64,000 bases of DNA, from positions 9,238,001 to 9,302,000 of the forward strand of contig JBHGNT010000001.1 of assembly GCA_043228905.1 (NCBI GenBank), written 5' to 3'. The position numbers and the translations under genes are program-made. Below the pieces are notes generated by a model. That model made no database searches and was not told the DNA's origin. It was given only the letters and a program-made list of their open reading frames with translations. This stretch comes from Azolla caroliniana (lineage: Eukaryota; Polypodiophyta). This document shows positions 34,920 through 48,123 of this stretch, piece by piece (position 1 is the stretch's first letter; each line of letters starts with the position of its first letter).

Positions 34920-34952
<33 letters not shown>
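34920..34952. repeat. (GA)n microsatellite upstream of the IFT20-like gene
   Basis: A GA run lies about 50-80 bp upstream of the start codon (minus strand), probably in the 5' UTR or core promoter. Confidence 0.85.
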
Positions 34953-34955
<3 letters not shown>

Positions 34956-35040
34956 ACTAACTAAACCTTTTTTCCACACCCTAACGTTCATCATATTTAC
35001 AATTCTAGTCCCCCAAAACCTCCCATGTTCTTCTGTTTCT

Positions 35041-35475
35041 TTGTTTTCTTCTCAATACTATACGATCAAATTTTCACTACCACTATGTCCAATGCATCAT
35101 ATCTGTATGTATACACACATACATTACATGCATACCAACACATACATACATTGTTTTCTTCTCAATACTATACGATCAAATTTTCACTACCACTATGTCC
35201 AATGCATCATATATGTATGTATACACACATACATTACATGCATACCAACACATACATACATTACATACATACATTACATGTTTACTGATACATACATACA
35301 TACATACATGATACATATATTATGTATGTACCAGTACATATATACATTACATGCATACCAATACATACATATATTACATGCATACCAACACATACATATG
35401 TACCAATACATACATACATTACATGCACACCAATACATACATACATACACATCTACAAACATATGTATGTATGTA
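35041..35475. repeat. 110-bp tandem duplication running into a (CATA)n minisatellite
   Basis: 35041-35150 and 35151-35260 are near-identical copies starting 'ttgttttcttctcaatacta'. They lead into irregular 'catacatacattacatgcat' and 'accaatacatacata' arrays up to about 35475. Long His/Tyr/Thr-rich open frames on both strands are artefacts of this repeat. Confidence 0.93.
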
Positions 35476-36469
35476 AATACAATAAAGTCTAGCCAAAGCC
35501 ACACTAAACCTGTTTTTATAACCATGTCTCCTTTAGTATAAAACAACATTTTCTTTCACCATAATAGATCTATGCTTCATCACTTCGCTTTTGCTTTCAT
35601 TTATCCGGTTAATCCACTTCCAAAAAGAACTGAACCTCAACCTTGGACTGATTAAACCTTAATAACGATTATTTTTGCTCATATGCTATGCTAGAATAAT
35701 GACACAACAGAAAAAAACATTACTTGATCCGGAAAAAATGTAAGTGCAATGCTGATCGTTCGTGGCACTTGCACTGATGTTACTGCATAGACGTAATGCT
35801 CAACAGCATTACAAAAGCAGCTCAGGTCGATACTCAAAATTCGCATATCACATCAAGGAAGTGTATATATTCTTTCTTTGCTTATTCACCAAATGGCCAC
35901 ATGTCTTTTGTTTCTGACACATTTCCACCATAAATAATGCAAACAAACCAAAGTTTTTCACTTTTACACTTCAGTTCCCTATGATTGTGAACTCTTGAAA
36001 GTTAAATATGGCGTCTATTACTTCAGAGATGAACAATATTAATGACCTTTCGAGAGATGGTGTTTACTCCCAAATTTCACAACTGACAAAGGAGAATTTT
36101 ATGGGAGAGATGATCATCCACCAATTTCAATATCAACCATTATATCCAAAGTTCAATACAGCATATATTTCTTCAGAAATGTACATGTAATACATTGAAA
36201 GTTTGTAGCATGACCATAATGTTATCAAGCAGATGAACAATGTTAATGACAATTTTGGTAGATGGTTTTTACTACCAAATTTTAGAACTGATGACACTAC
36301 CAACTTTTACAACTGATAAAGGAGATTTTTATAGGAGAGATGAACATCCACCCATTATCAATATCAACCTAACCAACAAAGAGAGACAACAGTATCAATT
36401 GCACATATTCAAAGAAAACCCCATTTATCTTGTCAATTTTAATACGCAAAAACATAATCTTGTTGATAC
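35476..36469. other. Spacer and probable 3' region of the TRF-like gene
   Basis: Two diverged copies of a segment with 'gatgaacaat(a/g)ttaatgac' and 'caactgayaaaggaga' start at about 36026 and 36233. A possible last exon for the TRF-like gene is 35782-35691 (minus): it follows a CAG acceptor, has the right phase and ends in TAG after 30 codons. It shows no conservation I can recognise. Confidence 0.4.
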
Positions 36470-38443
36470 CTTCCCGTTTTTCAATATTCCTCCACTTATC
36501 CTTCAGATCAACCTGTGTGGTACTATTCAAATGTTAGTTCTCCATTAACCAAAAAACTTGAAAAAGATGCAACAGATCAAACAACGGTTTTCTTGCACCT
36601 CTGTCCGATTTTCAAATATTGAACTATGCTTTCGAAGAATATGTTTCCAATGTCCTTTACCATACCTGTCATAATAATTCCAAAACCATCATCATCAATT
36701 GAACCATTTTCATTACAAAAATAGTCATTAAACAATATACAGATACTATGTCAGCAAACAGATGACACATCAAATGTTCATAGTTAATACCTTTCCACTT
36801 CGTTTCTGAGAACATTCTCCTCTTCTTGAGTCCATCTTCTAAACTTCCTCCGATGTGGCACATTTTTTGATAACACATCCTTCATCATTCTAGTACCCTG
36901 TCTTTGGCGAAGTATTGGAAGCTGCACTCGTCTCGAACAAGATGGCGAATCGTCCTTCAGTGGACTGTTACTTATGTCATCACTTGCACTCCACTGAAAA
37001 GTTCAATCTGATACAATTTAATAATTCTGCTTTTTCCATGTTTCTAATACACTATTAGATTAATGATTTGCATTACCAGAAATGGATTGCTGATAATACA
37101 AGCATCGAATTATTATATTAGTCCCTTAATAAAATCAATATTTAAATTGTACGAATGGCAAGTTTGATGGTAAGAATAAAAGACATGAACCTTATAATGT
37201 CAGAGGAATATTTAAAAATTGTAAGAAAGACGACTTCAGTAATAAGGTGAAAACAAATTTCACCCTTGTAAATAAGCCTAATAGATTACAACAATGGACA
37301 CCTTGAATCACAATCCAAAACAATGTTCTAAGTTGATATGACCACTTTAAAAGTTTTAAAATCATCTTGGACATCCCACAAGATTTCCGAAAATTCATTA
37401 CTAATTCTGATTTCATGGTTTTAATGCCAACATGCTAGTGCCCAGATTTCCTTTTTCATTTATTCAAGAATATAGAAGGAACCCCAGAACAACCCCTCAG
37501 AAACTTACTGAAGTGGCCACGCAGCATTATTTCTAATAATTGATCAAACAATTTATAAGTTCTTTTTAGGCAGAAAGAAGAAAATTCACAATTTCATACC
37601 AACCTCGATCTTTTGAGCAGTAGGGTTGCGATCCATGATGCTCCTATTCTGTTTCTTGCCAAATGCTTGTGCACTTCCTCGCATCTTTATAGGAGAGATT
37701 GTGTTCACATCTTTCATATGTCTCTCAGAGGGTCTTGCTTGTTGACCTTGATTATCATCCTTCACATGCAATATCCCCTTTGAATTATCTAATTCATTTA
37801 ATGTTACTTTTCTAGATTTTGCAGCTTCCTCGGCAATCCTGAGAGCCTCTGGAAGAGGATCCTTTACAACTGCATTAAGGCTTGCCTGGCATTCCATAAG
37901 TGCTGATTGTGCTTTCTGAATCTCGGGGCTATCCAAAATATTTCTACAAATAGGAACAGTGTCTCTTGCATGATCTGCATTGGACAAAAATGCACCAATT
38001 TTCCGCCTTTTCCTCCTAATAGTGATAGTAGCACTTGGATCTGGCAATTCTGGAAAGAAGATACCGTTTGATCAATGCATACGGACAAATCAAAAGTTTG
38101 TAAATTTAAGTATGTTTCTGACTTGCAGTTGTGGAATCGTAATTGCCACTGGATTGGAAATGAGGAGAACTAGAAATGGGAGAAAATGTTCCCAATCTTC
38201 AGAAGTTGGAATTACTCAGAAATACTGAACATTCTTTCTACACATACATAGAAAGGGCCAGTGAAACTTCTCTCCATTTCCTGTGGAGCGTTTCCAGCGT
38301 GGCTGAGTAAAACATGGGCACATGTTCTCCTGTCCCTTTCTTTTCCTCTACATGCACATCCAGATTTTCTCCAACATACAATACTCTAAAACATGTCCAG
38401 ATGTATTTGACCTAGGTAGATGAAAGAGAGAAAGGGAGAGAGA

Positions 38444-38483
<40 letters not shown>

Positions 38484-40071
38484 TATTACCACTACAGGAA
38501 ACCAAACTCAACCAATAGAACCAAATGAGTGCAATGTTGACGTTCATTCTACTTTAGGTTATGCTATCGGTATCCATGAATGAGTTAACTTTTCATAGAT
38601 AGAAACCCAAGAAAAGAAAGAAAATCATACCTCTACCTAGAAGAGAATTGATACCCCCTTTATTTTTAACTTATCACAGAGACAAACCCAAGAAATGAAA
38701 CCAAATCACTATCAACGAAAACAACACGACCCACTTCATTTTCTCATGCAAAATAAACTATTAATTATGAATTGAAATCTAAACATTCTTACCGGTCCAT
38801 GGAGGAGGACTTGGACGGACAGGTTCATCTGCATCTTCTTCTTCATTTGGCATCCAATCTGTTGTGGGTAATACAGCTTTTTCGGTCTCTTTTACTAGCT
38901 TTCCATATGATCCATTTACCAGAAGAGTCTCATTTAAAGATTTTCTGATAGATGGTTTAACGCTTGAAGTCCTAACCTCCATTTCCTCAACCAATTGTGC
39001 ATCCACTAACTTTGAGCTTAGCAAAAAACTTTCTATTGTATTCTCCTTTAGGCTTATTGGTATGTGCCGTTTACCCCGCAATGGAGGAGATGATCCTTCC
39101 ATATCCTCATATCCATCCTTTTCTTCTGTAACCACATTCTTTGCAGAGGATGCTCCTTCAACATGGCTCTTTGTTAAGTTTTTTTCTCTCAATACACTAT
39201 CTACATCCTTTGTAGCCTGTGTGTCTGAGGAATCATCATCTACAGATGGTTCTTTCCTTGCTATAGGAGAAACAGACAATGAGAAGCCTTCAGGCAAATA
39301 TAGTCCTTTCTTCACACTCTCTGCAACTTGCTCCAGAAAAACCGAGCCTAAACTTTTCCAAGCTTCAGAAAGGAATCCTTGGACCATATTTTTCACTTTT
39401 CCTCTATTGAATCCCTTCAGAAAATCATGCCGATGATCCGGATGCTCTTTGATGTCCTGTAGATCTTGCATTAACTGACGATACCTATCTTGGATGCGTT
39501 CTTCTTCTTTCTTCTTCTTCTTCGTGATCTTCTTCTTCATATTTTCATCACCAATCCATAAATTATCCACAAAATCACAGAATTTCGGCCAATTCTCGGT
39601 TTCTTCACGCAAATGCTGAACAGTGCATTCAGCCCTAACTGCAAGCAGAAGCTGAGAGAAAGTGAACGATTTCTTACCTGTTTTCCTTCCATTATTTTCC
39701 TGAAACGCGTGAAATCGACGAGGAAAAGCACGGTGAGACAACAAATCAGCAGCAGCAGCAGAAGAAGAAGAAGATGGCGATGATGATGATGATGATGGCG
39801 AAAGCTCTGATAATATCTCGACCGTGCGTTCGGAGAATCGATCATCTTCCACAACGTCCAGATACAGGAATTTGAGGAGGAGGAGTCTCTTGAGGGAGAG
39901 ACTGTGGGGGGGGATAGGGTAGGATTCAAGCAGGGCTCTGATGAGAAGTTGGTTGGAGCAGTGCTTTAGAATGTATTCCCAGACCCATTCTCGGCACATA
40001 GATTGTAGAGGCGAGTGTTCTTGGCAGGAAGGAAGCTTCGCCATGGCCATGTACGCTGTTCGCAGGCTCAT
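36470..40071 (-). CDS. TRF-like single-Myb (telobox) protein, 3' end unresolved
   Basis: Five minus-strand exons are supported: 38793-40071, 37604-38049, 36791-36993, 36599-36665 and 36470-36512, in agreeing phases, about 680 residues. The N-terminal part, MCREWVWEYILKHCSNQLL onwards, is helical and resembles the TRF-like family N-domain; a Ser run and a Lys/Glu-rich segment follow. A basic patch TIRRKRRKIG precedes the Myb domain, which is assembled from three exons: RRKFRRWTQEEENVLRNEVE, RYGKGHWKHILRKH and VDLKDKWRNI. VDLKDKWRN is the telobox helix-3 signature of proteins that bind TTAGGG-type repeats. A nuclear DNA-binding role is inferred. The start could be at 40071, 40050 or 40044 (MAKLPSCQ). 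The last exon is uncertain, and so is whether an exon is missing between the second and third. Confidence 0.82.
38421..38479. repeat. (GA)n-rich microsatellite in TRF-like intron 1
   Basis: A GA-rich run with interspersed GGGAGA units lies in the first intron. On the gene's own strand it is a CT tract in mid-intron. Confidence 0.85.
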
Positions 40072-40958
40072 ATCTCATATCCAAGGAAAGGAAGGAATTG
40101 CAGAACAGAGGAATTTCACACAGAAGGGAAGAGGGGCATTCGGGGAAATAGGAAAATATACTGAGGGGCATTTGGGGAAATAAAATAAACCAAACCCTTT
40201 TGTCTTTTTTCTCTAAATCCTTTGTTATAACTTATACATAATTGCTCTCTTACAGTAAGTCAAGTCAAGTCAAGTCAAGTAATGTATGAGTCAAGTCAAG
40301 TCAAAGCATATATCCTCCATCTATGTTGCTTTTGAGAGGAGAGAAAAGTCACCGTCTTGCTCAATGTAAGTGGCGTATGCTCTCTTTTTTTTAAGTTCTG
40401 TGTCAGTTCCCACTCATACAATCAGTACACACATACATATAGCTCTTTCACCATCGGGGCCATGTATGCTTTGCTTGCCTCACATAAATGTATCATTTTG
40501 TTAAGTCTTGTATCTATCTCAATGCCACTCATCACAAATACATACGTGTGCATGTCGTGTCTGGGACTTCTTTCCGAGAAGGAAGCAAGCTTTGTGCCAT
40601 TTTTGGCCATATGTGTTGAGACTCGGAGAGCTAAACAACCAAGTAGAAGCATAGACGTGTTAGGTATGGATCGACACAACCATGCTTTTTTCGGTTCTTG
40701 CAATTTCATGAGTATATAGTTAGTTGTAAACATATTGATATATATAGATAGATAGATATTGCGCTTAGATGCCCCTCCTACATTGATGCCCCTATATAAA
40801 TAAAAGTGTTTGATCGTGCCTCCCCTACTTTCATTTATGCAAGTAAAACTCGACGTGTTTTTCAGTAGAAGTAGCTACTCGAATTAATACGGCATGACAA
40901 TACGAAGAAAAAAAAAAACTCTCGATGTAGTGCATCAAAACATAGTACGTAAAATTCG
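40072..40958. other. Intergenic region upstream of the TRF-like gene
   Basis: Probable promoter of the minus-strand TRF-like gene. It contains a (TCAAG)n microsatellite at about 40257-40305. Overlapping frames at 40357-40733 have no recognisable family. Confidence 0.5.
40257..40305. repeat. (TCAAG)n pentanucleotide microsatellite
   Basis: 'gtcaagtcaagtcaag' units occur in two blocks separated by 'taatgtatga'. Confidence 0.9.
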
Positions 40959-41121
40959 TGTTCGTCTAGCGTAACATTCGTTTTCCTACGTTATTCAAAC
41001 ATTCGTGTGTTTATTTTTTCCCATTTTTTAAATGTTTTTTTTCCATTTTTAAAGGCTTATTATTTACCTCATAATAAATAGTTACTCCAAAAGTATGGTA
41101 TTTATCATTCTTTGAGGGTGT
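40959..41121 (+). repeat. Dispersed repeat, copy 2, upstream of the tocopherol-cyclase-like gene
   Basis: This matches 27986-28165 in the same orientation, lacking the inner segment of about 20 bp. It is followed by more 'cattcg'/'cgaatg' inverted sequence (41130-41160). It ends about 420 bp before the start codon at 41539. Confidence 0.88.
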
Positions 41122-41295
41122 TTTTTCTTACGCGAATGGTTGAAACATTCGCGAATTTCACAATCCAAAAGAAGACCTCATTTCTCATACTCCAATTTCA
41201 CAAGAGACTAATTTTAGAAAACTGGGTTTCTAAAATTTGAGAACTACCCTCCATTTCAAATTCTTAACAAAATTTGGAATTTCCCCTGCTTCTCA

Positions 41296-41364
41296 TCATC
41301 ATCATCATCATCGTCGTCGTCTTCTTCTTCTTCTTCTTCTTCTTCTTCTTCCTTCTTCTTCTCC
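41296..41364. repeat. (CAT)n/(CGT)n/(CTT)n trinucleotide tract
   Basis: Trinucleotide runs lie in the probable promoter or 5' UTR of the tocopherol-cyclase-like gene. Confidence 0.85.
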
Positions 41365-41538
41365 GCTTTTTCTTTAAATGAAATCCTAGCAAAAGACAGA
41401 AAGAAAGAAGCAATTTTTGTGTCTAAGCAAGAACAAAACCCTAATTCACACAGATAGCCCACAGTCGTCCACTGCAGAAAAATGCAGAAAGCCTAACCTT
41501 CACAGGTGGAAAAAACCCCAACCCAGCATACTGTCATC

Positions 41539-44336
41539 ATGTCTTCACAAGGATCACCTAGATCTGCACAATATACGAAACAAGAAGAAAAAGAAGGAAA
41601 ACGCCCTGAAGAAGTAGAAAAGCAAAGAGAAGAGGAAGAAGAGAAAGAAAGGAAAAAACAGGAACAAGAAGAAGGTAAAGAAGAAGAAGAGAAGAGGCTA
41701 TGGAAACATCCATGGGATCCTCATACACCTTATTTCAGCTGGTTCCTTCCCGACTGTTTGAGACCATTTCCTTCTTTTGAAGGATGGTTTGCTCGTGTGT
41801 CGGATTTTGAACAAGGTATAAGCATCGCCACCATCATGGCCACAAACTATGTCACATCTGAGACCTTTGCTGCTGTCCTCTTCTCCTTTAACTCCTCACA
41901 TCATCAGGATTCTTCTACTCATGGATTTGAACCTCATCGAACTCACTTGTTTTGTGAACTATCTATGGTATATCCCTTCCCCTTCCGCTCAATCCTCTTG
42001 TTCTTTAGTGTTTTGTTACCAATTTCCATTTTTCTGTTTTAGCTTTATGCATACTACGCCTTTTTTTCTGTATATATATTGACACTATTGCTTGTGTCGT
42101 GCATTGAACAATGATGGTTTCTGTAGCTTTGCATTCACTCGGATTTGTGGATAAGTTCATCAGTATCATACACTATTGATATCAAACTCTTGTATCATGT
42201 ATTAGCTGATGGTTGCAAAATTCAGTCTCGTAGATTAATCATTATTCAATACATGACACTTATATCATATATAAGATCATGGTTGTAACTTGAATCCCAC
42301 AGGTCATTTTGACTTTTTTATTAGAATTAATACTACACTTGATGTGTCAGAGGATGTTGGTAACTTTGGTCTCAAACAAACAGATTTGGAACTTGGTTTG
42401 ATGTTAATATTGCATTTCATCTCTCTCATTATCTCAGATAAGGAAGAGTTAAGATGTGAAGGTAATGATCTCCTCATTGCCCACTTAAGTAGGGTTCTGA
42501 CACCTTGTTTGGTGTTTCTTTTGTACTCTGATTCTGTGCAGGATTCTCATTTTGAACACATCCGGCCATCTCCACATACATCTACTACATCTCGTCACGA
42601 ATCTGCTGGATTCAAATGGCATTCAGCTAATCTCGGCACTATCATTTCTCGACCACATGAAACTATCATGGATCTGAATGTTCAAGGATTCCGGTTCAAG
42701 TCACACATGTTTAATGAGGTATTCACTATTTACCTTGTGTATGTATGACTAAACTGGCTTCCACTGTTGGGGTGTGTGTGTGTGTCTGTGCACATGTATT
42801 CCAGGTCCACCTAGGATTATGACTTTCGATATACAAGCTAATTTTGTGTGTAATGAATTGGATTGACATTTATGTACATGCCCACATATGGTATGCGTAA
42901 AGTCATGCCTGGAATATGAATTGGCTCTACAAAAGTCAATTGAATGTGTGAGGACGCACTAGCGATTTGGTTTCAATTTGTTGTGCACATCCCCACATAT
43001 GATACCCAGTATGGTAGGCCCACATATGATATCCATAAGGCTATGCTGTAGACTATGGAAGATTGACTCTACAAGTTATCATGTGTCTGAGTTTAGCAAT
43101 GAATGGGGTTCACATAATAAGGATTCTTAAGGTTACTCCTAGGTGATGAATTGGTTCAACAAGTTGTCGTAGACATGATGCACCTACATATCCATAAAGT
43201 TATGGCAATGGCTATGTTGGCTCTACAAGTGATTGTACAATGTATAAAAGAATTGGATCATATCCAATATGAATTGATGTTTTCCAATACTCAATACAAT
43301 ATATTGGGATTCACTATCAGGTTCCGTGGGACAGTCATGATTTGAGAAAGGGACCTGAAGGTTGGGCCGAAAAAATAAAATATATGCCCACTCGTTGGCA
43401 TATTCGTAGCTTAGGATCTGAGTCTACATATGAGCTCTCACATGATCAAAAAGGGTTTCATATCAAAGGAAGTGGGTTGGCTCATCAAGAGAAGAATTGG
43501 GGACAGGCTTTCCCATCCGGACATGTATGGCTCCAGGCAGTCAGCCCAGATAATAAATTTCAGGTATGCAAATACTGGTCTCTGAAACTGAGTTTCAAAC
43601 TCTTTGGATCAAGTTCATTCAAAGGGAAACCAACAAAAAATCCCTCGGTTTTTGTTGATATTTACCAGAACATCCTTCACTTTCCAAAGAATTACCAGAC
43701 TGGTATTTTTGGGAAACCGGAGGTTATTTTGATAGATATCTGACAAGTTATGGGTGTTTTGGTGTTTTTTCCTTCATTCATTTGACCCTCGTGATGTGCT
43801 TTTAATTTTGAACGCAGATAGTGGGCTCAGTTGCGTACTTCAACATAGGATGTGGTCTCACCACGCCTTATGTCTATTCAATGGGTTATCGATCCCCGAA
43901 TGTCAATCTTGATCTAAGGTCTATTGATCCAGGAGTAATTATTAGAGATGTTGTGACTTCAGCTGAAGAGGGGAAGTTCTCGGTGAGGATAATTGGACCT
44001 TCCCACACTCTTCAGGTAATCCTTTCATGTCCTCTTATAATGTCTCCTTTGGCAATGCTCATTTAAGCAAGCTCCTTTTTTTCTCCTATTTTCTAGATAA
44101 AATGTAGTGCTCCACCCAGCAGTTTTTCGGATTTGATATTATGTCCAGTCGGAAAGCTCTCATGGAAACCAGCTTGCTCCGAGTCTTATTTTGCTAGGAT
44201 GGAGATCAATGTCTTTAAGCATAAGCTTTGGGGTCGCATTGGTAAATCTGTGCTAATAGAAACTCAAGTATTTGAGTTTGGGGCCTTGGAGTTTGGGGAA
44301 GAATTGCTCATGCAAAAACACTTTCATGAAGACTGA
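41539..44336 (+). CDS. Tocopherol-cyclase-like (VTE1-fold) protein, no clear plastid signal
   Basis: Five exons, all in phase 0, encode 428 residues: 41539-41967, 42542-42718, 43321-43563, 43818-44015, 44097-44336. The order of motifs follows the tocopherol cyclase family: PHTPYFSW and then FEGWFARVSD at the start of the domain, and SGLAHQEKNWGQAFPSGHVW, which matches the conserved EKNWG[GR]xFP...W block. Later beta-rich segments lead to CSESYFARMEINVF. The N-terminal 55 residues are almost all Glu, Lys, Gln and Arg, which is not a chloroplast transit peptide, unlike VTE1. True VTE1 has further conserved residues I could not match, so this is probably a paralogue with unknown substrate. The start is the first ATG of the exon. 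Ends ALEFGEELLMQKHFHED. Confidence 0.78.
42875..43245. repeat. Degenerate tandem repeat in intron 2 of the tocopherol-cyclase-like gene
   Basis: Three diverged units carry 'cccacatatg', a 'cataaagt(t)atg' segment and 'ggctctacaa', about 140-160 bp apart. Confidence 0.6.
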
Positions 44337-46294
44337 TGGATTTCCCGGAAAATCGATGTAAAATTGGAAAGAGAGAAGAATTGGATTGGTCAACAAGATG
44401 GTTTCCATGAAGGCTAATGGATTTCCTAGGAATCAATAAGGAAATTGTACATACGAACCCCAACTCTTTGGTGAAGGTAAATAAAACAATATCAAACTCA
44501 CTATCATTGAAGAAAGCACATCATTAAGTTGGGTTTTTGCATTTTCATAATCTCAGTCCCAGCTCAAGAAGGACTAGGCCGTATTGATATTGGGTTCTTC
44601 ATATGCTTGAAATTGAACTAAAACTATATTTGTTATATTTTGTATAATTTCATGGTTACCTTATGCATTGAGATTAAAAAACTTCTTTGTGTAATATTTG
44701 AAGTGATTCTATCTATTATAGAACCATTCTGTCTAAAATTCAAGCAGGGTCTTGGCAGTTCAAAATTAAAAATGTTGTGAAGACCATATTGAAGAAGAAG
44801 TGATGATTATATTTCCTGGACCTGTAATAAATGTGCATAGTTATATTTATGACATAAAAATTGTTCATAGAAATGATAAAAGGTGAAAGCAAATCCTAAT
44901 CTTAATTAAATCAATCAATCATGTCTGCATTTCCAAATAAGGAACTCCACATGGGAGCATATGATATGCAGATGGAGAAGGCAAGATGTATCATTAAGTG
45001 AAAATGTGCACGTTTTATAGTCTTCCTTTGTCATGGAATTTAGATCTTACAAAGCCACACAAAGTTTGAGAAGGTTTCCTGTTATTTTTAATTTTCAAGA
45101 AGTAACAGCAGAAAAATCTATACATTGCAATGGTAGAGATAGATACAGATGGTTAAGAATAATGACCAAAGCAAGAGTTTGAAACCATTGAAGGTCAAGA
45201 AATAACCTTTAAATGAATGGATCCAGGAATTGAAAGTTCAATGGCACCAGCCACAATGATTCAATTGATGAATGATAAAGTAGGTATATCAATCTAGTGT
45301 ATCTAGTCAAGAAACACTTGAGCTGGCGGCTAGTTCTCTTGGATCTTTTGAAGTATTGTTACATTGTTTGTTGTTTTCACTTTGTAAGCTTTGTTAGTCA
45401 TCCTGCAATCCCAAGTAGTACTTGATCAAGCTGCCAATATAGCTATAATTCTTAAAGATGCTAAAAGGATTAATATCATGGCACAAAATGAACACTTATC
45501 ATAACTCTTGGATCTTTTGAAAGTATTATCATGTAGGTTTTCATTTTGTAAGCTCCGTTTCTCATCTTGCAATCGCAAGTAGCATGCGATCTTCCTTGAA
45601 TTGCTATTAGTGAGTTGCCAACATTGATATAAATCTTGAAGATACTAAAAAGATTAATACCATGACACAACGAACACTTGCTGTAATAAAAAACACTTGA
45701 CTAATTAGTTTTCATTATACGAGCACTTGAAAAAACAAACTAAGTTCAATGTTGTAAAAGTTGGAAGTAATCCTCCTATAAAAGAAATGTTCTCTCAACC
45801 TCGCCATAGGATTTAGTTATACCTATGAGAATGTCATTAAGAAAATTGGAATTGCAAGTTTGGTGAAACATGAAGATAAGTTTTTACTCACAATTTTAAA
45901 CTTTGTACTTCGGCCTTGTCTAAACATTGCAATGCATATAATAAACATGACAAGAGTTGATGTCATAAACAAAAAGTTGCTTTTCTAACTTACCAATTTC
46001 TACAAATTAATCATATCGTGGGAATAAATAAAATAAAAATGAAGCATTTTTTGCCTCAATGGTAGAAGCTTTTATTTGCATGCCAAACGTTTCTCTTTCA
46101 GACATCAATTTAACCATTTCTGTGTGACATGAGAATAAAATTGAACTCTTGCTTAATGATTGACCTCTTGTTATCATGTTATACTCTTATTTGTTGTATG
46201 GAATTACGGTGATGAACATTCACAAAAAATACTATCAATACACCATTGTACTATACTTCTATCATACCTCTAAACAAGTGTGGAAGATAGTCAA
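44337..46294. other. Spacer with a tandem duplication of about 185 bp
   Basis: No gene recognised. Two diverged copies at about 45320-45500 and 45501-45690 share 'ctcttggatcttttgaa', 'ttcattttgtaagct' and 'aaaggattaata'-like sequence. The remainder is AT-rich and unremarkable. Confidence 0.55.
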
Positions 46295-46368
46295 TTCCAT
46301 TGCCGGGATTTGAACCCAGGTCACTTGTGTGAAAGCCAAGTATCCTAACTCGACTAGACAACAATGGA
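46295..46368 (-). pseudogene. Degraded tRNA-Glu (TTC) copy
   Basis: 74 nt on the minus strand align along their whole length to the two intact tRNA-Glu genes, with several substitutions. The acceptor stem still pairs and the anticodon loop CTTTCAC is kept. However, the anticodon stem has a mismatch (CTTGG against ACAAG) and the T arm carries a G-T pair. It is probably a pseudogene or weakly active copy. Confidence 0.8.
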
Positions 46369-48123
46369 AGTGGTTTACATTCTATCTCTAATCTTCTATG
46401 CTTATTCCTTGGCTAAACTTGATGAAATCTTCTCCCCATAATATGTTGTCTTTATTATTATTGTTTAGTTTATGATCTTATATGGCCTTTTAAGATATTG
46501 TTTCTTTGGATCTCCTTTAAGCTATTACGTTGATGAATAATCATCTCACTTAAACATAACTATGGTTCTTCATTTCATTTTTCGAGGGCTCAATGCCATG
46601 TCTATCCATCCACATCCCATTTTTTGTTTCAAGTGTGAACAATATAAAATTTGGAGTTGTTTGTCAATTGTGTCCCATAATTTACCAGATACAATCTATT
46701 ACAAGTGGAACCAATAGGGCATCCACCTCCTAATAGGATTTGGGTTGGGAAGATCGTGATAAATGATATAAATATGTTCTATTATTGTCTTCAAATGTGA
46801 AACATGACCCATGGGGTGAAAAATGAAACATCCATACATAATGTGTGACTAAAGTTGTGTCTCTCGATGGTCATGAATTTTATCAATAAACATTATCGTC
46901 GAGATCTACCATTGAAATTGTCTAAGCCATGTGTGTAGAGCGTCTACCGAACTAACAATGTGTGGAAAGCAAAGTCTAATGTGATTAATGAAACATTTTA
47001 TGTCAAAGTGTGATACACAAAGTCCTAAACTTATTTAAGACAAAATATGCATAGGCAACCAGTCTCCTTACATGTCCCAACACCCCATCTCACATTCAAG
47101 AGAATCAGAGCTAAAGCATGTTGAAGCAATATTGCATATAGTGGATAAAGGAATGGGTTGTTGTAACATGTCTCAATGAGACTGCAGGTTCCCCCCATTT
47201 AGAGAAGAAGATGGTTTTGTACTTTTGTTCAACATATGTAATGACCTCCACACCTTTCCCAAGGTATGATACAATGGCATTGCAAAAAATCTTGTAACTT
47301 CTCGTTTACAAAGGAATCTATTAACACATCATGAAGCAAATGTGTAGCATCCTATTTTCCAAACCATGTCTCCATACCTTGTATCCATCTAGAGCTCAAA
47401 TTTTTGCTTTTATGTGCCTCTTGAATATATTTACTTGCTTCTAATGTAATCATACGAAGTTGATGTTTGGGTTTTTTCTTTGACCTTAATAATGTACTAC
47501 ATGACCTTTTCAATAATTAACGTCACTACATTATGGCTTGACAATTAGTGTGTTCTTAGCAAAGGAGTTAAAATTGATCAAATGGCAAACACCCAAGTGT
47601 AGGAAAAGATACTAACTCTCTACCAATAGACGTGTTCACATCTTCACGGCTATTGCATCGGGTACCAATAGAGTTTCACAATCACCAAGGACGTATGAGT
47701 ACAACAATAGGCATGTGGGTTTTTAAATTGAAATTTAGTTCGGCAATTTTTGCAACTAAGCATTGCAAGCGCCTTACCCTAAAGAAGTTCCATTTCGTCA
47801 CCAAGTATCGCAACACTTTAGAGGGTTTACCTTGACATAAGATATAATACCACGAAAGATCCTAGAGCACCATCAATCATGGGTTACATTTCAACTTAGG
47901 CCTACACGTAAATACCATGATCTATCTATCATCTATCACAACAACATTTAGCCATTCGTGAATATCCTATGACATTTATAAAATTTTCAACATATATGAC
48001 GTTTGAGTGTTGTGGTTCCTACGAGAGAGAGTTTGTATTGAAAAAGGAAGAAGAAAAAACAAATAGAAAACATAGTCACAATGTAGAACAAATAAAAAGG
48101 ACAAAAAACCAAGGTACACTTGT
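46369..48123. other. Gene-poor spacer
   Basis: No gene recognised. The segment 46960-47090 ('tgtgtggaaagcaaagtc', 'tgatacacaaagtcc') is a diverged relative of the 216-bp repeat in DGS1 intron 1. Confidence 0.5.

Noticed and set aside
35041-35541. Long His/Tyr/Thr-rich open frames
   Set aside because: They are translations of (CATA)n-type repeat DNA, open on both strands.
38864-39436. 190-codon plus-strand frame
   Set aside because: It is antisense to the well-supported first exon of the TRF-like gene and has no family features.
42290-42541. Extra exon between the first two exons of the tocopherol-cyclase-like gene
   Set aside because: The open frame reads through into exon 2, but exon 1 and exon 2 already join in phase at GT-AG sites and the added sequence has no family similarity.
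46295-46368. Functional tRNA-Glu
   Set aside because: Anticodon-stem mismatch and multiple substitutions against the two identical intact copies favour a pseudogene.
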